Positions 13,901 through 28,900 are shown, counted from the first letter of the stretch. The stretch: 64,000 bases of DNA from Ixodes scapularis (GCF_016920785.2 NW_024609857.1:65268488-65332487); one strand, 5' to 3'. A program made the numbers and translations. The notes: generated from the letters alone by a model not told the origin.

Positions 13901-16900
13901 GTGAATTCCCCCGAATTCCACCGTGTTTATCTCATCGTCGTACGCAAATTGCTGTGTCCGCGACCTGCGGTATCCGTTTCCTTGTCACGTGGTTTGTAGT
14001 TGGTGCCCTGATGTTTATCACTAATTTTTTAATAGAATTTTGCTGTCCCATTTTTAGAGATAGCCCACCCCATGTCTCACCATTTTTCTCGTCATTTTGG
14101 GTATGCGGTCTTAGCGGTATTTGCATCACAAAATGTTTTGTCTCTACCTAAATATAACGCTAGCTGTTGAAAGAAAAAGTCAGTTTCAAGACTGACTTTA
14201 TTTAATTAAAAAGTTAAAAGTAATTTTGGGAACTTTTTAACAAGGAAACGGAACCTCTTCCAGTAGCAGAGCCCACGAATGCACATACAATATGTGTATT
14301 CGTGGTCTCTGTTTGTTGAATTGTGTTAGTGAAAATATTTGAAAATTCCCCGAACTTTTAAAATTAGATAACGCTAGGTTGTTAAATTTTGCCCTTATCT
14401 TAACCGCTTCTGCTACCTTCGTGAAGAGATTGTGTGTCTGGTGAGGCATAGTTTGTTTTTCTAGTGAGAAAAACACTGATCAGACTTCACTCAGACACCC
14501 TCTAGGTCGCCAAGAAAATATTTCCTGAAAGAAAGACTTTCTTAAATGCCACTCTGCACACTCGTTCAGGTACTGGTTGTGGACATTGTTATAATTACCC
14601 TGACATTAAGGAATAATTGGGTTTTTGTAATTCATGTGTGCATGAGTTGGATGCAAACTTATGTTCAAGAATTTTATGAAAATATATTAGAGGATTGTTT
14701 TCAACATTGAAGTGCTGCTGTTATGTTGCGGTAATGAATTGTAGCCTCAACTGGGTTGATGTGGGCTAAAAGTTTCTTTGATTCAGTTAATCAGGACTAA
14801 ACCTACAAATAAATCGGACTGCAATAGACACATTAGTATGCATAAGGAAGTTAACAAATCAATTACTAATGGAACATGTAAAGTTGACAATGAATATGTA
14901 AGTATATAACTTCATCCTGGGTCTGCATGCCTTAATATTTTGCTCTGTTGTAACATCATGTGGTGATTGTCATGAAATTGGCTGAGTAATGCATTCTCCC
15001 CTTTCTTGCTCAGGTTTGGAAAGAACTGTCTGATTCAGTTTGAAGACTTCGGGAACAGGAATGCATTCAAGTTGCTGGACAAGTACAAGAACAGTTATTG
15101 TACTTTCAATGATGATATTCAAGGTAAAGTTCAATTTTCTCTCACTCGTCCAGACATACACTCATGCAGAAAGTTAGGATCATTGAGTATGTCTGGTGTG
15201 CAGCGATCATCCCATTCACGACTCACTCAGATGCCTGTGTCAATTTACTTGCAAAGATTAATGTGCTGTTTCATAAGCTATTAACAAGCCAATGGTCAAA
15301 ACTAGAGCACTCAGACTGCAGGTGACTAGCATTTATCGGTCGGCTGATAAATGTAGCTACTACACAGTATTAGCTTGAAACTTGTACATGTATAATCTAA
15401 AATCTTAGCTACTTTTTTTATTATATGCAAATTGACATTGGATTTGCCATTCAAAGTCAGTTTTTTTGCTTTATTCATGTTCAGTCTGAATTCGAAATAT
15501 TTGTCATTTGTATCCCTAATTAGAATGTCATGAAAGCAATGTTTAAGGAAAACCCTTGGATATTGAGAAAGGGTGAAGCCTCCCTTTCCTTCATTCCATA
15601 TGCAGACCAGTGATTGAGAGAGAATGAACCATCCTCTGCAGGCACTGCATCTGTTGCTGTGGCAGGATTGTTGGCTAGCATGAAGATCACTAAGACAAGC
15701 CTGGCCTCTAATAAGATCCTCTTCATGGGGGCGGGAGAGGTGGGTAAAATCTGGTTGCAACCCACTCTATATTTTAGCACACCAAATACGGGTTGTTTTT
15801 TTCTTCCGAGTTATGGAATCTTGAAGAATGCTAGAGGGGCAAGCTGCTGAAGCATCGACATTGGGAAAACCTGAGACCGTTGCTGCACAGAAAGGGCCAA
15901 AACGCGGGGAGTCTCAAAGGGTTCCGTCAATATTCTATCTGGGAGTGTTGTTACAGCTTTAGTACCAATTTCAAGATATTTAGCTTTCAGTAAAAAGCAG
16001 GCACTTAACCTTTTGTATGCTCTAGTGTCCTTAAATCTGCTGCATTTACTTAATTAATATTTATGTGAAACGGTGAAAGGTTTGGTTGTGACACGTTATT
16101 GCAAAAGTGACAGATGTTTGAAGACCGCTGGACGTTAGAAATGCAATATAGCGCAAGAAGTCGAGCAGATGTCTGCCATAATGTGCTTCTTTCAGGACGT
16201 TTCACTGCAAACATTGAAGTATTTATTTTTTTATAACTAAGGCACATATAATGAAGTTGAAAAATGACTAGGATTTATTAGCTTTCTACACCCTACTGAC
16301 TTTAACATTAAGCTTTTCACACACCATGAGTTTCTTTTTTATATCGTCTCTAAAGACGACTGCAAACAGCCTGATGACAATTCTACATAATTTTATGACA
16401 CTGAGCTTTAGTGCTTGACACAAATCACTAAAAGATGATCATTTGTAAGAAACCTAAGCATCCAATTTCTAGATGTCATTTTTTTTTGCTCTGCCTGCAT
16501 TAACATCACTTGCTTATGTGCCACAAATCTGTGTCATGGCTTGAAAATAAATTCTTTGTTGTAGGCATCCTTGGGCATTGCTGAGCTTCTCGTCATGGCA
16601 ATGGTCAAGGAAGGAGCCACCCAAGAAGAGGCCAGGAACCGGATCTGGATGCTCGATTCCAGGGGTCTCATCGTGAAGGTAGGAGGCTATCTTTGTGGTA
16701 TCTAAGGCTATTTGTTTGTCGGCTGCATTTACTTTGCGAAGCCTACCATGTGCAGTGGACGTTGATGCTCTTTAACTTTGTGAGGTTTCAGCCGAGAAGC
16801 ATTAGTGGTCTCTTCAATTCAAGCTTAATCTGGCGTTCTAAGCCTTCACATTTCTTGTAAAATGCTGAAAAGTCACGTTTTATGCTTTTCTCTTTCTCAA

Positions 16901-19900
16901 CATTTTGCAGGCAAGGCCAGCTTTGGTTGTAAGTAAATTACAAACTGTTTGCAATTCTGTGTCAGATTATGATTGTGGCAGACGTCTTTTGGTGTGCAAC
17001 TAAATATTGCCGCGCCCAGGGCTGAGAAAGCAACGCTCGGTCACGGACCTCCAGAAAGTTCTCGTTTATTCATGTACCGCTCGTAACTTCTGTCATTTAT
17101 TCCTGCTTTTGTTTTCTAGAAAGTGCGTGTTCATTCTCGCCCGATCACGCGACGCTCGAGCCGCTTTCGCCGAATCTTCGAGATAGCGACGCACTCTAGA
17201 TAAGAGGCCGCCCGCGACCTTGTCGAGTCAGTTTTCGCCCCAGCGTTCGACTCTGCTGACACGCCGACTTCGACGCCCGCGACGCTCTGCTTTCTTCTGT
17301 TTCCTTCTTTATTTTTGGCACAAGTTCGCCACATTAAACGTTTATTTATTTCTGTTTATTTCTTGTTTATTGGTCACCACCCGTGACATTCTGGTGGAGG
17401 TGCGGGGTAAATCGCATGTCCGTACAGCGCAGCCCGCCAAGTTCCCGCAGCACAAGTCCAAACCCAAGCTCCGGAGGACCCGACGAAGACCAGATCGAGA
17501 CCCGGTCAAGTCGCCGCATCCGAGGTCTACCCCCGGAACACGGACTTCTGCCACCCACGACTAAGCCGAAGACGACGATGGCCAACCAGGCGCAGACCCC
17601 GGCCGCTTCTGCCGTCGTGTACCTGCCGGTCGCACCCATGACTCCAACGCCGTTCCACGGAGACGTCCACGAGGACATTGAAGACTGGCTGCAACACTAT
17701 GAACGTGTAGCCCGCCACAACGGATGGACGACTGAGCAATGCCTCCACAATCTCTACTTCGCACTCGAAGGGACAGCGAGGCATTGGTTTGAAAACCACG
17801 AAGCGTCCTTCACTACGTGGGAGTCCTGCGCCGCCGAGTTGAAGCGAACGTTCCTCAACCACCACCGTCGGCAGCGAGCAGAGGACCTTCTTCAAACCAG
17901 GGTGCAGGGCCCCAACGAAACCGTGACAAGCTTCGTAGAAGATGTCATGCGCCTATGCGCCCGAGCCGATCCGGAGGCAGCCGAAGAGAAGAAGCTTCGC
18001 GTCCTTATGCGTGGCGTGAAGGCTGAAATTTTTGGGGGCCTTGTCCGCCATCCCCCGACAACCGTCGACGGTTTTGTGGCTGAAGCCACTAACATCGAGC
18101 GAGCGCTGTCGGCCCGAGCAAGCCATTACCATCGACTCGCCGGCGTGCCTGCTCCTCGAACCGCCGCATCTTGCCGACTAGACCTGAACGCCACCGGTGT
18201 CGACGGCCTTCGGGAAATCGTCCGCGACATCGTCCGGGAGGAGCTCCGGAAGCTGCTGCCTGCTGCCAACCAGCCGGCTGAGCTGTCGATCGCCGAAGTG
18301 GTGCGCGAAGAAGTCCAGCGGGCAATTCAACCGGAGGCTCCTGCCTGCGTAGCACCACCCGAAGAGCCCGCCCTGACCTACGCCGCAGTGGCCCGACGGC
18401 CACCGCCTCCTCCTCCAGCCTATGTTGCGCCGCTCCGACGTCGTTCTCCTGCGCCGCAGCACGACCACCGCCGCGACGACCAGGTGCAGTACGCCGCCCA
18501 AGAGCCCCGCGCACCTCGGAAGACCGACGTGTGGCGAACGCCCGACCGACGCCCACTGTGTTTCCACTGCGGAGAAGCAAACCACATCTACCGCCAATGC
18601 CCATACCGACGACTCGGGCTGCGGGGGTTCCACCCGAACGACCCACGCCCCCGTAATGGTGAGCGCCCTACGGAGATCGACGAGTACCTGCGACGACCTC
18701 AGTCGCCCGAGCCTGCGTCCTGCCGAGAGTTCCGGTCGCCTTCGCCCCGACGTCCAGCTTTGCCCATGCACCGACCCCGACGTGAAAGCCTGTCGCCCCT
18801 CGCTCCTCGCCGGGGAAACTAGGCGCGGCAACCCCTGGAGGTGGAGTTGCCGAAGACGACCGACGTAAAGAGCCTCCAAGAACGACGGAGCGCTCCCACT
18901 CTCGCGACGCTACGCATCACAACGACGCTCCTGCTTCGGTGTCCAACAACCTAAACGTTGTTATCGACGGCCTCGACTCATCGGCACTCGTGGACACCGG
19001 AGCAGACTACTCAGTCTTGAGTGGGAGGCTCTCTCGCCGCCTTCGAAAAGTCATGACGCGGTGGGATGGACCACAAATAAGAACCGCCGGAGGGCACCTG
19101 ATTACACCAGTCGGGAGATGCACCGCTCGCGTCGAGATTCACGGCGAAACATGCCCTGTGAAGTTCGTCGTTCTGCAAGACTGTTCGAGGGACGTCATTC
19201 TCGGAATGGACTTCCTGTGTGAATACGGCGCCATCATCGACCTTGCGGAGAACAAGCTGACGCTTCGGAAGCCTGTCCCATCGGTGGAAAATACCAAACC
19301 GACGTTAGCTGCTGTGCGAGTCCTCGCCAGCCACGCAAACCTGCCGCCGCTGTCGAGTGTCTTTGTGCCCGTCGGGACCGAAGGAGCCACCTGCGGTGTA
19401 GCACTGCTGGAAGGAAGCGTCCAACTTCTCCTCGGACGAGGGGTTGGCATTGCAAGAGGCGTAACAGAGCTCCAGGACGGGCGCACTGTAGCCCTTGTCA
19501 CCAACTTCCGACAAGAGTCGCAGCCCCTTACAAAGGGTACAGCTGTGGGCTACGTCGAGGAAATTGAAGACTCAGCCGCGATCGCCGTGATCTCAGAAGA
19601 CGCCTCTCCGACGCAGAACAAGACAATCACGTCCTCAGAGCTCGACATCGACCCATCCCTCCCAGCCCCACAACGACGACAACTTCGTGACCTTCTCGCC
19701 GAGTTCAGTGAGTGCTTCTCCGCGTCGTCGAAAGTGCGCCAAACGACGGTTGCGAAACATCGGATAATTACTGATGACGACGCACTCCCTGTGCATCGGC
19801 CGCCGTACAGGGTCTCCGTGAAAGAAAGGGAAGCCATCCAGCAGCAGGTACAAGAAATGCTTGACGACGACATTGTCCAGCCCTCAAGCAGTCCGTGGGC

Positions 19901-22900
19901 TTCACCGGTAGTCCTGGTGAAAAAGAAAGACAGGACTCTTCGGTTCTGCGTAGACTATCGCCGACTGAACGCCGTAACAAAAAAGGACGTCTACCCGCTG
20001 CCACGCATCGACGACACCCTGGACCGGCTACGCCACGCCCGATACTTTTCGTCGATGGACTTGAAGAGCGGGTACTGGCAGATTGAGGTCGACGAACGAG
20101 ATCGTGAGAAGACGGCCTTCGTCACGCCGGACGGACTGTATGAGTTTAAAGTAATGCCGTTCGGGCTGTGCACAGCGCCGGCAACCTTCCAGCGCGTTAT
20201 GGACACCGTCCTTGCCGGCTTGAAATGGCAAAGCTGTCTCGTCTACCTCGACGATGTTGTGGTCTTCGCAAGCGAATTCGACGAGCACCTGAGACGACTG
20301 CGAGCCGTGCTACAGGCCTTCAAAGCTGCTGGGCTGACCCTCAAGCCTTCCAAGTGTCGGTTCGCCTATGGTGAGCTGAAATTCTTGGGCCACGTCGTGA
20401 GTGCTCAGGGTGTAAGCCCTGATCCCGCCAAGACGTCCGCTGTCGCCGAGTTCCCGAAGCCATCAGACAAGAAGACCGTTCGAAGATTCCTTGGGCTGTG
20501 CGCCTATTACAGACGTTTCGTTCGTGACTTTGCGCAAATTTCTGCACCGCTGACGCATTTGACGAAAGACGACGTGCAGTTCCAGTGGGGAGAGGAGCAA
20601 GAGCAAGCGTTCGACGAACTCAAGCGAAGGCTCCAGTCGCCCCCTATCCTCGGACATTTTGACCAGTCGGCGGAGACTGAAATCCACACGGACGCCAGCA
20701 ATACCGGTCTCGGTGCGGTACTCGTTCAGCGACAAGAAGGGGCAGAGAGAGTAATCGCTTACGCAAGCCGGGCGCTGTCTAAGGCAGAACAAAATTATTC
20801 AACAACCGACAAAGAATGTCTTGCTGTCGTCTGGGCGATAACCAAGTTCCGCCCGTACTTGTACGGGATCCCGTTTCGCGTGGTCACAGACCACCACGCC
20901 CTCTGCTGGCTCGCAAACCTCAAGGATCCGTCCGGACGCCTCGCCCGCTGGAGCCTTCGACTGCAGGAATTCGACGTAACCACTGTGCATAAGTCTGGCC
21001 GCAAGCATAATGACGCTGACTGTTTGTCTAGGGCTCCAGTCGAACCTCCCATCTCCGGCGCGGACGACGATGACGACGCCCGTTTTCTAGGCGCAGTCAA
21101 CGCTACCGACATGAGGGCACTGCAACGCGACGACGCGGAACTTAGCTCCGTGATCGACAGCCTCGAAGGTCGAGGAGGCTCTGTCCCACGGGTCTTTTCT
21201 CGGGACCCACCGAGCTTTGTCCTGCGGCGAGGCGTGCTCTTCAGAAAGAATTTCGGAACCAGCGAAACCCCCTGGCTACTGGTTGTCCCCGCCAGCCTCC
21301 GAGAAGAAATTTTTCAAGCGTGCCACGACGACCCAACGGCCGGACATCTCGGCTACAGCAGGACCCTTGCCCGGATTCGTGACAAGTACTATTGGCCAAA
21401 GCTTCCGAAGACCGTCCATCTCTACACACGATCGTGCCATGAGTGCCAGCGACGCAAGAAACCACCGTCAAAGCCAGCAGGTCTTCTTCAGCCGATTACC
21501 CCGCCAACCAAGCCCTTCCAGCAAATTGGAATGGATTTGCTGGGTCCTTTTCCACCGTCGACGATGGGGAACCGCTGGATAATCGTCGCCACCGATTATC
21601 TTACTCGTTACGCCGAGACGAAAGCCCTTCCTTCGGGGACTGCTGTCGAAGTCGCCAAGTTCTTCATCGAGTCCATCGTCCTCCGCCATGGCGCCCCGAA
21701 GTACTGATCACAGACCGAGGGTCATCGTTTATGGCACAGTTGACCCAAGAGATCCTGCGTCTAAGCCACACCGAACACCGTCGAACAACGGCATACCATC
21801 CGCAGACCAACGGGTTGACGGAGCGGCTCAACAAAACAATCGCCGACATGGTCTCCATGTACGTCGACGTGGAGCACAAGACCTGGGACGAAGTGCTGCC
21901 CTACGTCACGTTCGCCTACAACACAGCAGTGCAAGAGACCACAGGAGTGACGCCCTTCCAGCTGGTGTATGGCCGGGCGGTGACGACTATGCTAGACTCT
22001 ATGTTGCCGCACGAGTCAGTCGACGACGGGAGCGATGACGCCCAGGTGGTTGCTCAACGGGCAGAAGAGGTCCGCCAGCTAGCCAGACTACGAATTCAAG
22101 ACCAGCAACATGTCGACGCTCGCCGGTATAATCTTCGTCGCCGCGACGTCCACTTCCAGCCCGGAGACAGAGTTTGGGTGTGGACGCCGATTCGTCGTCG
22201 CGGTCTCAGCGAAAAACTCCTGAAGCGCTACTTTGGCCCCTACAAGATCATCCGACGCCTCGGCGATCTGAACTACGAAGTTCTACCCGACGGAACGCGC
22301 CCATCTGCAAGACGTCAGCCGCGACCCGAGGTGGTGCATGTCGTCCGGCTGAAGCCGTATTACGAACGATAGGACTCTCCACTCTCGTCGACGAGTGAAC
22401 TGTGGACTGTGAACTCCGGCTAGCAATTCTGCTGTCCTTTTGTTTTTTGTTTTCCGTTTTTGTGCTGCATCGGGACGATGCACTTTTAAAGGGGGGGGAT
22501 AATGCCGCGCCCAGGGCTGAGAAAGCAACGCTCGGTCACGGACCTCCAGAAAGTTCTCGTTTATTCATGTACCGCTCGTAACTTCTGTCATTAATTCCTG
22601 CTTTTGTTTTCTAGAAAGTGCGTGTTCATTCTCGCCCGATCACGCGACGCTCGAGCCGCTTTCGCCGAATCTTCGAGATAGCGACGCACTCTAGATAAGA
22701 GGCCGCCCGCGACCTTGTCGAGTCAGTTTTCGCCCCAGCGTTCGACTCTGCTGACACGCCGACTTCGACGCCCGAGACGCTCTGCTTTCTTCTGTTTCCT
22801 TCTTTATTTTTGGCACAAGTTCGCCACATTAAACGTTTATTTATTTCTGTTTATTTCTTGTTTATTGGTCACCACCCGTGACAATATGATGTGGTGACAC

Positions 22901-25900
22901 ACACTCTTATGATTATAAGCACTTAAAACAACTCCAAGCGTTCTCTTTGATTCTGACACCATCTTGTTCTTATATAAAAAAAAAGGCTAAGAAACATGAT
23001 TGATATTGACGTAATCATGCTTTTTGTATTAGTCTTTACTTTGTCCTCATCAATTGGAAAAAAAGAAGGGCCATCTCTAAAGGGGGTCGTTAGAATTGCA
23101 TAAATAGCTTATTGTAACATATATAAAAGTGTATGGCTTGTGTTGTGCAGTCCCTAAAGATATGAAAGACTCACAGATGTGTACCATTGAATACAAACTG
23201 GGTATTTCATATCGTTAGAGTCTGCTTGCTTGTTGCCTCAAAAGGACGTTGAACTAAAAACACTTTTTGAAGTGCCTTGACAGGGCACTTCCTTGTCCAC
23301 AAAACACAATTTGTCCAAACAAACAAACAACAAGGTATGGCGCAATATTGCATCTCAAACCACAATTTAATTTAGGATAGATTCCGAAAGATATTCCCAT
23401 TTCAAAATATCAATCATTCAATAAAAGCATGTTTGTAATTGCTCCTAACTTAAAATTAGTCTCGTAAGGAAATAAATATACTTTTTGTGTTTTCGGGGAA
23501 AGTTTTTTTGAGGGGTTAACCTCTCCTCTCCGGACATTTAAGAAAAAAACGTTTTTGAGAGTTCACTGTTCTTTTAAAGCCCGACGTGCAGTCAGAACGA
23601 AGGAAGTCAAGTACTTCTAGAATCCGTAGAGATTAGCTCCATGGAGTTGCTCCTTTCTGCAAAAGAAAGGGGAAGCGTGCAAGAAGGAATGGAGAGAAGG
23701 ACGCTGGGGAAGGATTTTTTGCAAGGCAGAAAAAAATTTTCCAGGTTGGCATTTGTAATTAATATCATATGTGCTTAGTACACTTCCACCCACAAGTATG
23801 GAGTTGCACGTTTGAGCTTCTGTTACGTTTCTCTGCGCATGTTTTCTTGTTCGTGTAAGACGTGAATGTAGCTGGCCATTAAGTGGACTTCGGAATTCCG
23901 TCGTTGATGGTTTTTGCAGGGGCGTGAGCCCAACGGTGACAGCACACAAAGCCACAAGGAGAAGTTTGCCAAGGACGCTAAACACATGAATAACCTGCTG
24001 GAAATTGTAAAGTTTGTCAAGCCTACCGTCCTAATTGGTGAGTCACAGTTGTAATACTCTTATTAAGAATGTAAGAACCTTTCTTTAGTAAAGGATAATT
24101 TGATCTAGGTATTAATAAAGTAAAGAAAATTGTATTTGGAAAAATTCAGAGACCCCAGGGAAAATGGACAAGTAAAAGAGAGAAACATAGCGAGCGCTCT
24201 TTCCTGTTCATTATCCCTTGATGTATTCATATATTTCTTGTTACGCTGTATTAACTAGCCCAGATATGTGTACTCTTCTATAAAACTGCAATAGTAGGCT
24301 TGTAATATTGCTACAGGTGCCTAAAGTACTGATGTAGTGAAGATGCTGATGTACCAAATATTGTTTACTGAGTATACTGACCTTCGTTATAAAGGAGGGT
24401 TTTTTGAACTGTGGTGCTAGTCAAGTAGGTATATTAGTCCTACTACATTCCACTCAAGTACTCCAGGGGTACTTGAGTGGAACATTGTAGGGCTGCTTGA
24501 CCTTATTTTTATCATAATAGTGGGAATTTTTTCCCACTAAACTTAGCGGGAAAATTTTATCCGTTAAATTTAGCAGGGAAATGTTTTAATTTAGCGAAGA
24601 ATTTTTTTCCGCTAAATTTAGCAGGGAAATTTACCCATGATGCAACGCGCGGTGACGTCACGAGTAACCATCGTGACGTCACACGGGACGTCACGTGTGA
24701 CGTCATTATGGGAAACGTTTTATAATGCAACGCGCGGTTACGGCGACGCCGCTCAAGCCGAAAACGGGCGCCTAAGAGTTGCGCTCTAAAAGCAACGGAC
24801 CAAAGACGAATCCCTGTGGTACACCTGAGGTGACCCTTGTTAGGTTTGATTCATGATCTTTAATGGCTGTGTATTGCACACGAGAGTCAAGGAAACTATT
24901 AATTCATGAAAGTACAAGGAGATCTAATTGCAGGGACGATAGCTAAGAAAAGAAGACTACTTTGACATTCTAACTCCTGCCTAATCATTCAAGGCCAGGA
25001 TGTTTTTAACTCAATTTAATTTTAGTTATTTTGAGTGGGGAGAGTCATCAGTACGGCGCATAGGCCGGAGACCCATGCCGGTTTGCCTTTAATAACGGGT
25101 ATAGTAAAAGCCGCAACGCACCAGTTATATGATGCGGTGCTGAAGCACGTGTGAACTGACAATATTTTAACGATTTATGACAGCATATTTGTTTGGCAGC
25201 TCATTCCTCTGAGACTTGACAAACAGACCACTTTTCTAGAATTGGTGCATGTACCTTTGCGAAATAGGTAAATCAATCGTCCAAATTGTTCAACCAATAG
25301 GACGCTATTTAAAACTATTAGTCTTGCAGGAAGGGACAACAATGATATTGTGCTCTTTGTAGTGCGTTGTTAACATACATTCAACCGCACGAGTCTTTTG
25401 CACATACGTGCTATGTCGGCGATTAGTGGTGACCTACTTAGGATACCTCACTGCATGACGATCATAATCGAGCCAGTAGGAGTCATGATATCTGTGGAGA
25501 GGTGTGTGCTGGTGTGGTGCCGGCAATATAGGCGTCGGCATCGGGTGGAGGCAGTTGTCAGGGGTCTGTTTTTGGAATTCGTGTGGACTTCTTTCGATGA
25601 TATGCGCCGTTGTGCTGCAGGTGCCTCTGCCCAGAGCAATGCCTTCAACAAAGAGATCCTGGAGTGCATGTGCGAAAATGCCGAGAGGCCCGTGGTGTTT
25701 GCCTTGAGCAACCCCACTCACAAGGCCGAATGCACCGCCGAACACGCTTACACCTACACTGACGTGAGTGGTTTTTCGACATTGCCTTGGCCAAGGGGTC
25801 TGCGAATTGCCAACTTTGTAAAGGAGCGGAACAAAAAACTTTTAGTTTTTTGAGTAGTAAATAGAATTGTTTTAGTTGACGAGATATTCACTACTTCTCG

Positions 25901-28900
25901 TATTGCTAAACTTATCAGTTTTATCTGTAGATTACATTTACGTACATTAAAACTGCATTAAATTTGCATTGCTTGTAAAAGTATTCGCCATATCTGTATA
26001 AAGTTTCTGCAGTCTAGTTGCGCTAATCGAACGAACAGGCAACACTGCTAGCCGACAAAACGATGGAGCTATTGGGCGATCTAATCTTCCGCAGTATGTA
26101 CTACCGCTTGTTCACAAACATGCTGGGTATGTGATACTCATATGTAGGATTCTGTGTTTTCGGAGTTTATGCTTTGTGAAATGCGGAGGGTGGTTTTCGG
26201 AGTTTAGCTTACACTAGAAATTCGGGGTTTATCGGAGTTTAGTTTTTGTTAGATACCGAATTCTCAGAAATTCGCAGTTTAATCCTACTGTGTAATTTTT
26301 TTAAGAAAAAGGCTCGAGGTACACCTAAGCACTTCTTATGAGTTGTGAATGCGAAAGCATGAATGTCGTTTTTCGCGCCGCGGTCGCTTCTGACCTACTC
26401 GGCGCCGCGGCCGCTTCTTATCGTCTCGGTGCTCTCGGCACCTCGGCCCTTTCTGCTCTGGCGCGGGCACACAGCGCCATGGGATCGCGCTAATTGAAAC
26501 TGACGCAAGGCGGCTTCATATCACTGCCATTTTGCGTGGCTTTTTTCGTGGTTTCAAACCTGGTATGCCTCAGATCGCGGCTTCGGGGATTTATCTGCCG
26601 TTTGGCGTGGCTGATGACGTCGGCTCGCTCCATGGGACAGTTAATGCTTTCACATTAATAAGAATAAATAATGTCCGGGCAAAAACGTACACTAGATTTA
26701 TTAAAACTTCACCGGTATAGAAATATATTTCTGCAGCTGCATTTGGCATTGCAGCCCTTTGCGACTGACAGTACTAAATGTCCCACGACAAATCTTAAGT
26801 GTTACTTCAGTAAATGTTGATACTTTGAAATAGGCAAAATCTCTGGACGCATAAAACTTTCAGCTACTCTATCCTATAAAATCCACAGGTGCAGATTTTT
26901 CACTGTTTTAAAAGCAACCCGTCCGCGCTCTGAGAAGCACGCATCAGTTTCGTTGCAGTTTCCAAACCGGAAACAGCAACGGTGGCGTTTGTCGTGGTTC
27001 AAGAATACATGCGCCAATTATATTGAACGAACCTTGAGGAGATGAGGAGATGAACGTGAAACTCCTCTTTGTCAATAGTCCAGTATAAAAAAAAAAATAA
27101 AAAAAAATTGTTTTGTACTTATGCTTAGTTTCACACAATCTAAAAAAATTGTCCCAGCGTTACAAAGTTTCTGTGGTTTTCTCAGCTCCCAATCGGATGG
27201 TTTGACTTTGCCATAAAATCAGTAGCCCCGAAACAGTCAGTCAACAACCCCGGGCAACCCTGCAGCAAAAACACAACTAAGTTTGCTGAGCGTGCCTCAC
27301 GATTTGTTTACGATATACCTCTTTCTTGAGGCGCTGTCTACATTGGCTAGACGGACAGAACCGCGAGCGTGCCCGTCTGGTCATCTCGCCATTCATTGTA
27401 GCAGATGCTCTGGCACGACGGTGATGAAATTTGGGATAAGGGTGTAGATTCCGTTAGTGAGGCGTCAGTCACACTATAAAAGAAACAATTTGAATATATG
27501 AGACAAGCATAGACCGACACGTTGGTGACTGACAGGTTGTTAGGGGCCTATATTAGGCATGTACATTCCGAATAAACTACAGTGGCGAGTGGGCCTTGTG
27601 TTGTATCTCTTCATCTTACTCCTTGTCTTTTGCAGGGCTTTTAAATTAAAAACAGAACTGAATTGGCCTTTTTTTAGGACCACTAACTGTGTGCTCTGAT
27701 AAACTTTATTAATAAAATACAGTTTTTTGTGGATTATTATGTTGCCATTGTGGCCTCGAAATTCAGGCTTTTTCGGATAATCCGAATTGTCAAAAATTTT
27801 ACTGGCGAGCGTTTTTCGGTGTTTATCGGATTACTCCGAAAGCACGGAACCCTACTCATATGTAAAAAATGTTGCTAACAATGTGCATTTGTAATGTCTG
27901 CGAACAGTGTTTGATGAACTTTCCCGTAGTAGGATTATAGTTTGTTGCAACATAAGGTTTGCGGGAGAAGCTCTGCCTCCAGTAAACACTCACTGCCTTC
28001 CGCCATGCTTTGGCTGCGCATGTTTACGAGATGCTTATGTATGATCGAAGGTAGAGAGCTCATGGTGGAGTTGGAACTTTCACTGCAGATTTTATGTTGT
28101 AGCAGTGATGTTTCATGACAGAAGCTGCCCAGCTCTGTAGCATTTTAGTAACCTGTTCAATAGCTAATGCAAAAAATGTCAAGGAGTGGCCTTAACTGGC
28201 AAGCAACACACTGGCATGACTCGATGCTTTCAACACACTGGTCCACCGTGGGGTGGTTGGTTTGTTACCGCCCCAAGAGTGCAAAAATGCGGCATAAGAT
28301 GGTGCTGTCGTGCCAGGTGTGGTGGCGCTGCCTGGTCAATGCCCAAAGCTCGTTGTAATTGGGTTAAAATGGAATGCAGGTTTATAATCCTAGAGGACGG
28401 GCCCGTGCTGTGGTTTGAGTCTTGGTTGTGTCGCATTCGCATGTTTCCAGGGCAAGTGCGTCTTTGCCAGCGGCAGCCCGTTCCCGGCGTTCCGGTACAA
28501 GGGCAAGACGTTCCACCCGGGCCAGGGCAACAACGCCTACATCTTCCCGGGCATTGCCCTCGCCGTGTCGGCCTGCGGCGTCACCACCATCAGCGACGAG
28601 GTCTTCCTCATCGCTGCCAAGGTAGGCGCTGCTGCTGTCTGGCTTTTCACTGCCGTGTCGACTCGGGTCCGCTTGGTGTTACGCCATTTTGCACCACAAT
28701 GTGATGGTCGATCATTCGCCTGTTTATTAACACTTCAGCGAAAAAAGCTGAACTAGTAACTGAAGTTCACATTAACTGGAGAGCGTGTTGGTAACATTGA
28801 CTGGCAAAAGAAAGAATGAAACAAACTCGTCCCGAGTGTGTTTTACTCTTTCTTTGGCCAGTTACCTGATCGTCGACTTGCCTTAATTTGACAGCAGTTA

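Larger units (their letters stand above)
17008..22883 (+). mobile_element. Ty3/Gypsy LTR retrotransposon, nearly intact
   Basis: Two 381-bp LTRs flank gag, a pol frame with protease, reverse transcriptase, RNase H and integrase, and a polypurine tract. The domain order RT-RNaseH-IN identifies the Ty3/Gypsy group. ATAT flanks both sides (17004-17007 and 22884-22887), a 4-bp target duplication. I found only two differences between the LTRs, so the insertion is recent. One base is missing in the integrase region, so this copy probably cannot move by itself. It sits in the malic enzyme intron between exons f and g, in the sense orientation. Confidence 0.95.

Noticed and set aside
13094..13921. 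Several similar ORFs on both strands, apparently a gene family
   Set aside because: They are mirror images of one repeated module in a palindrome and carry no domain.
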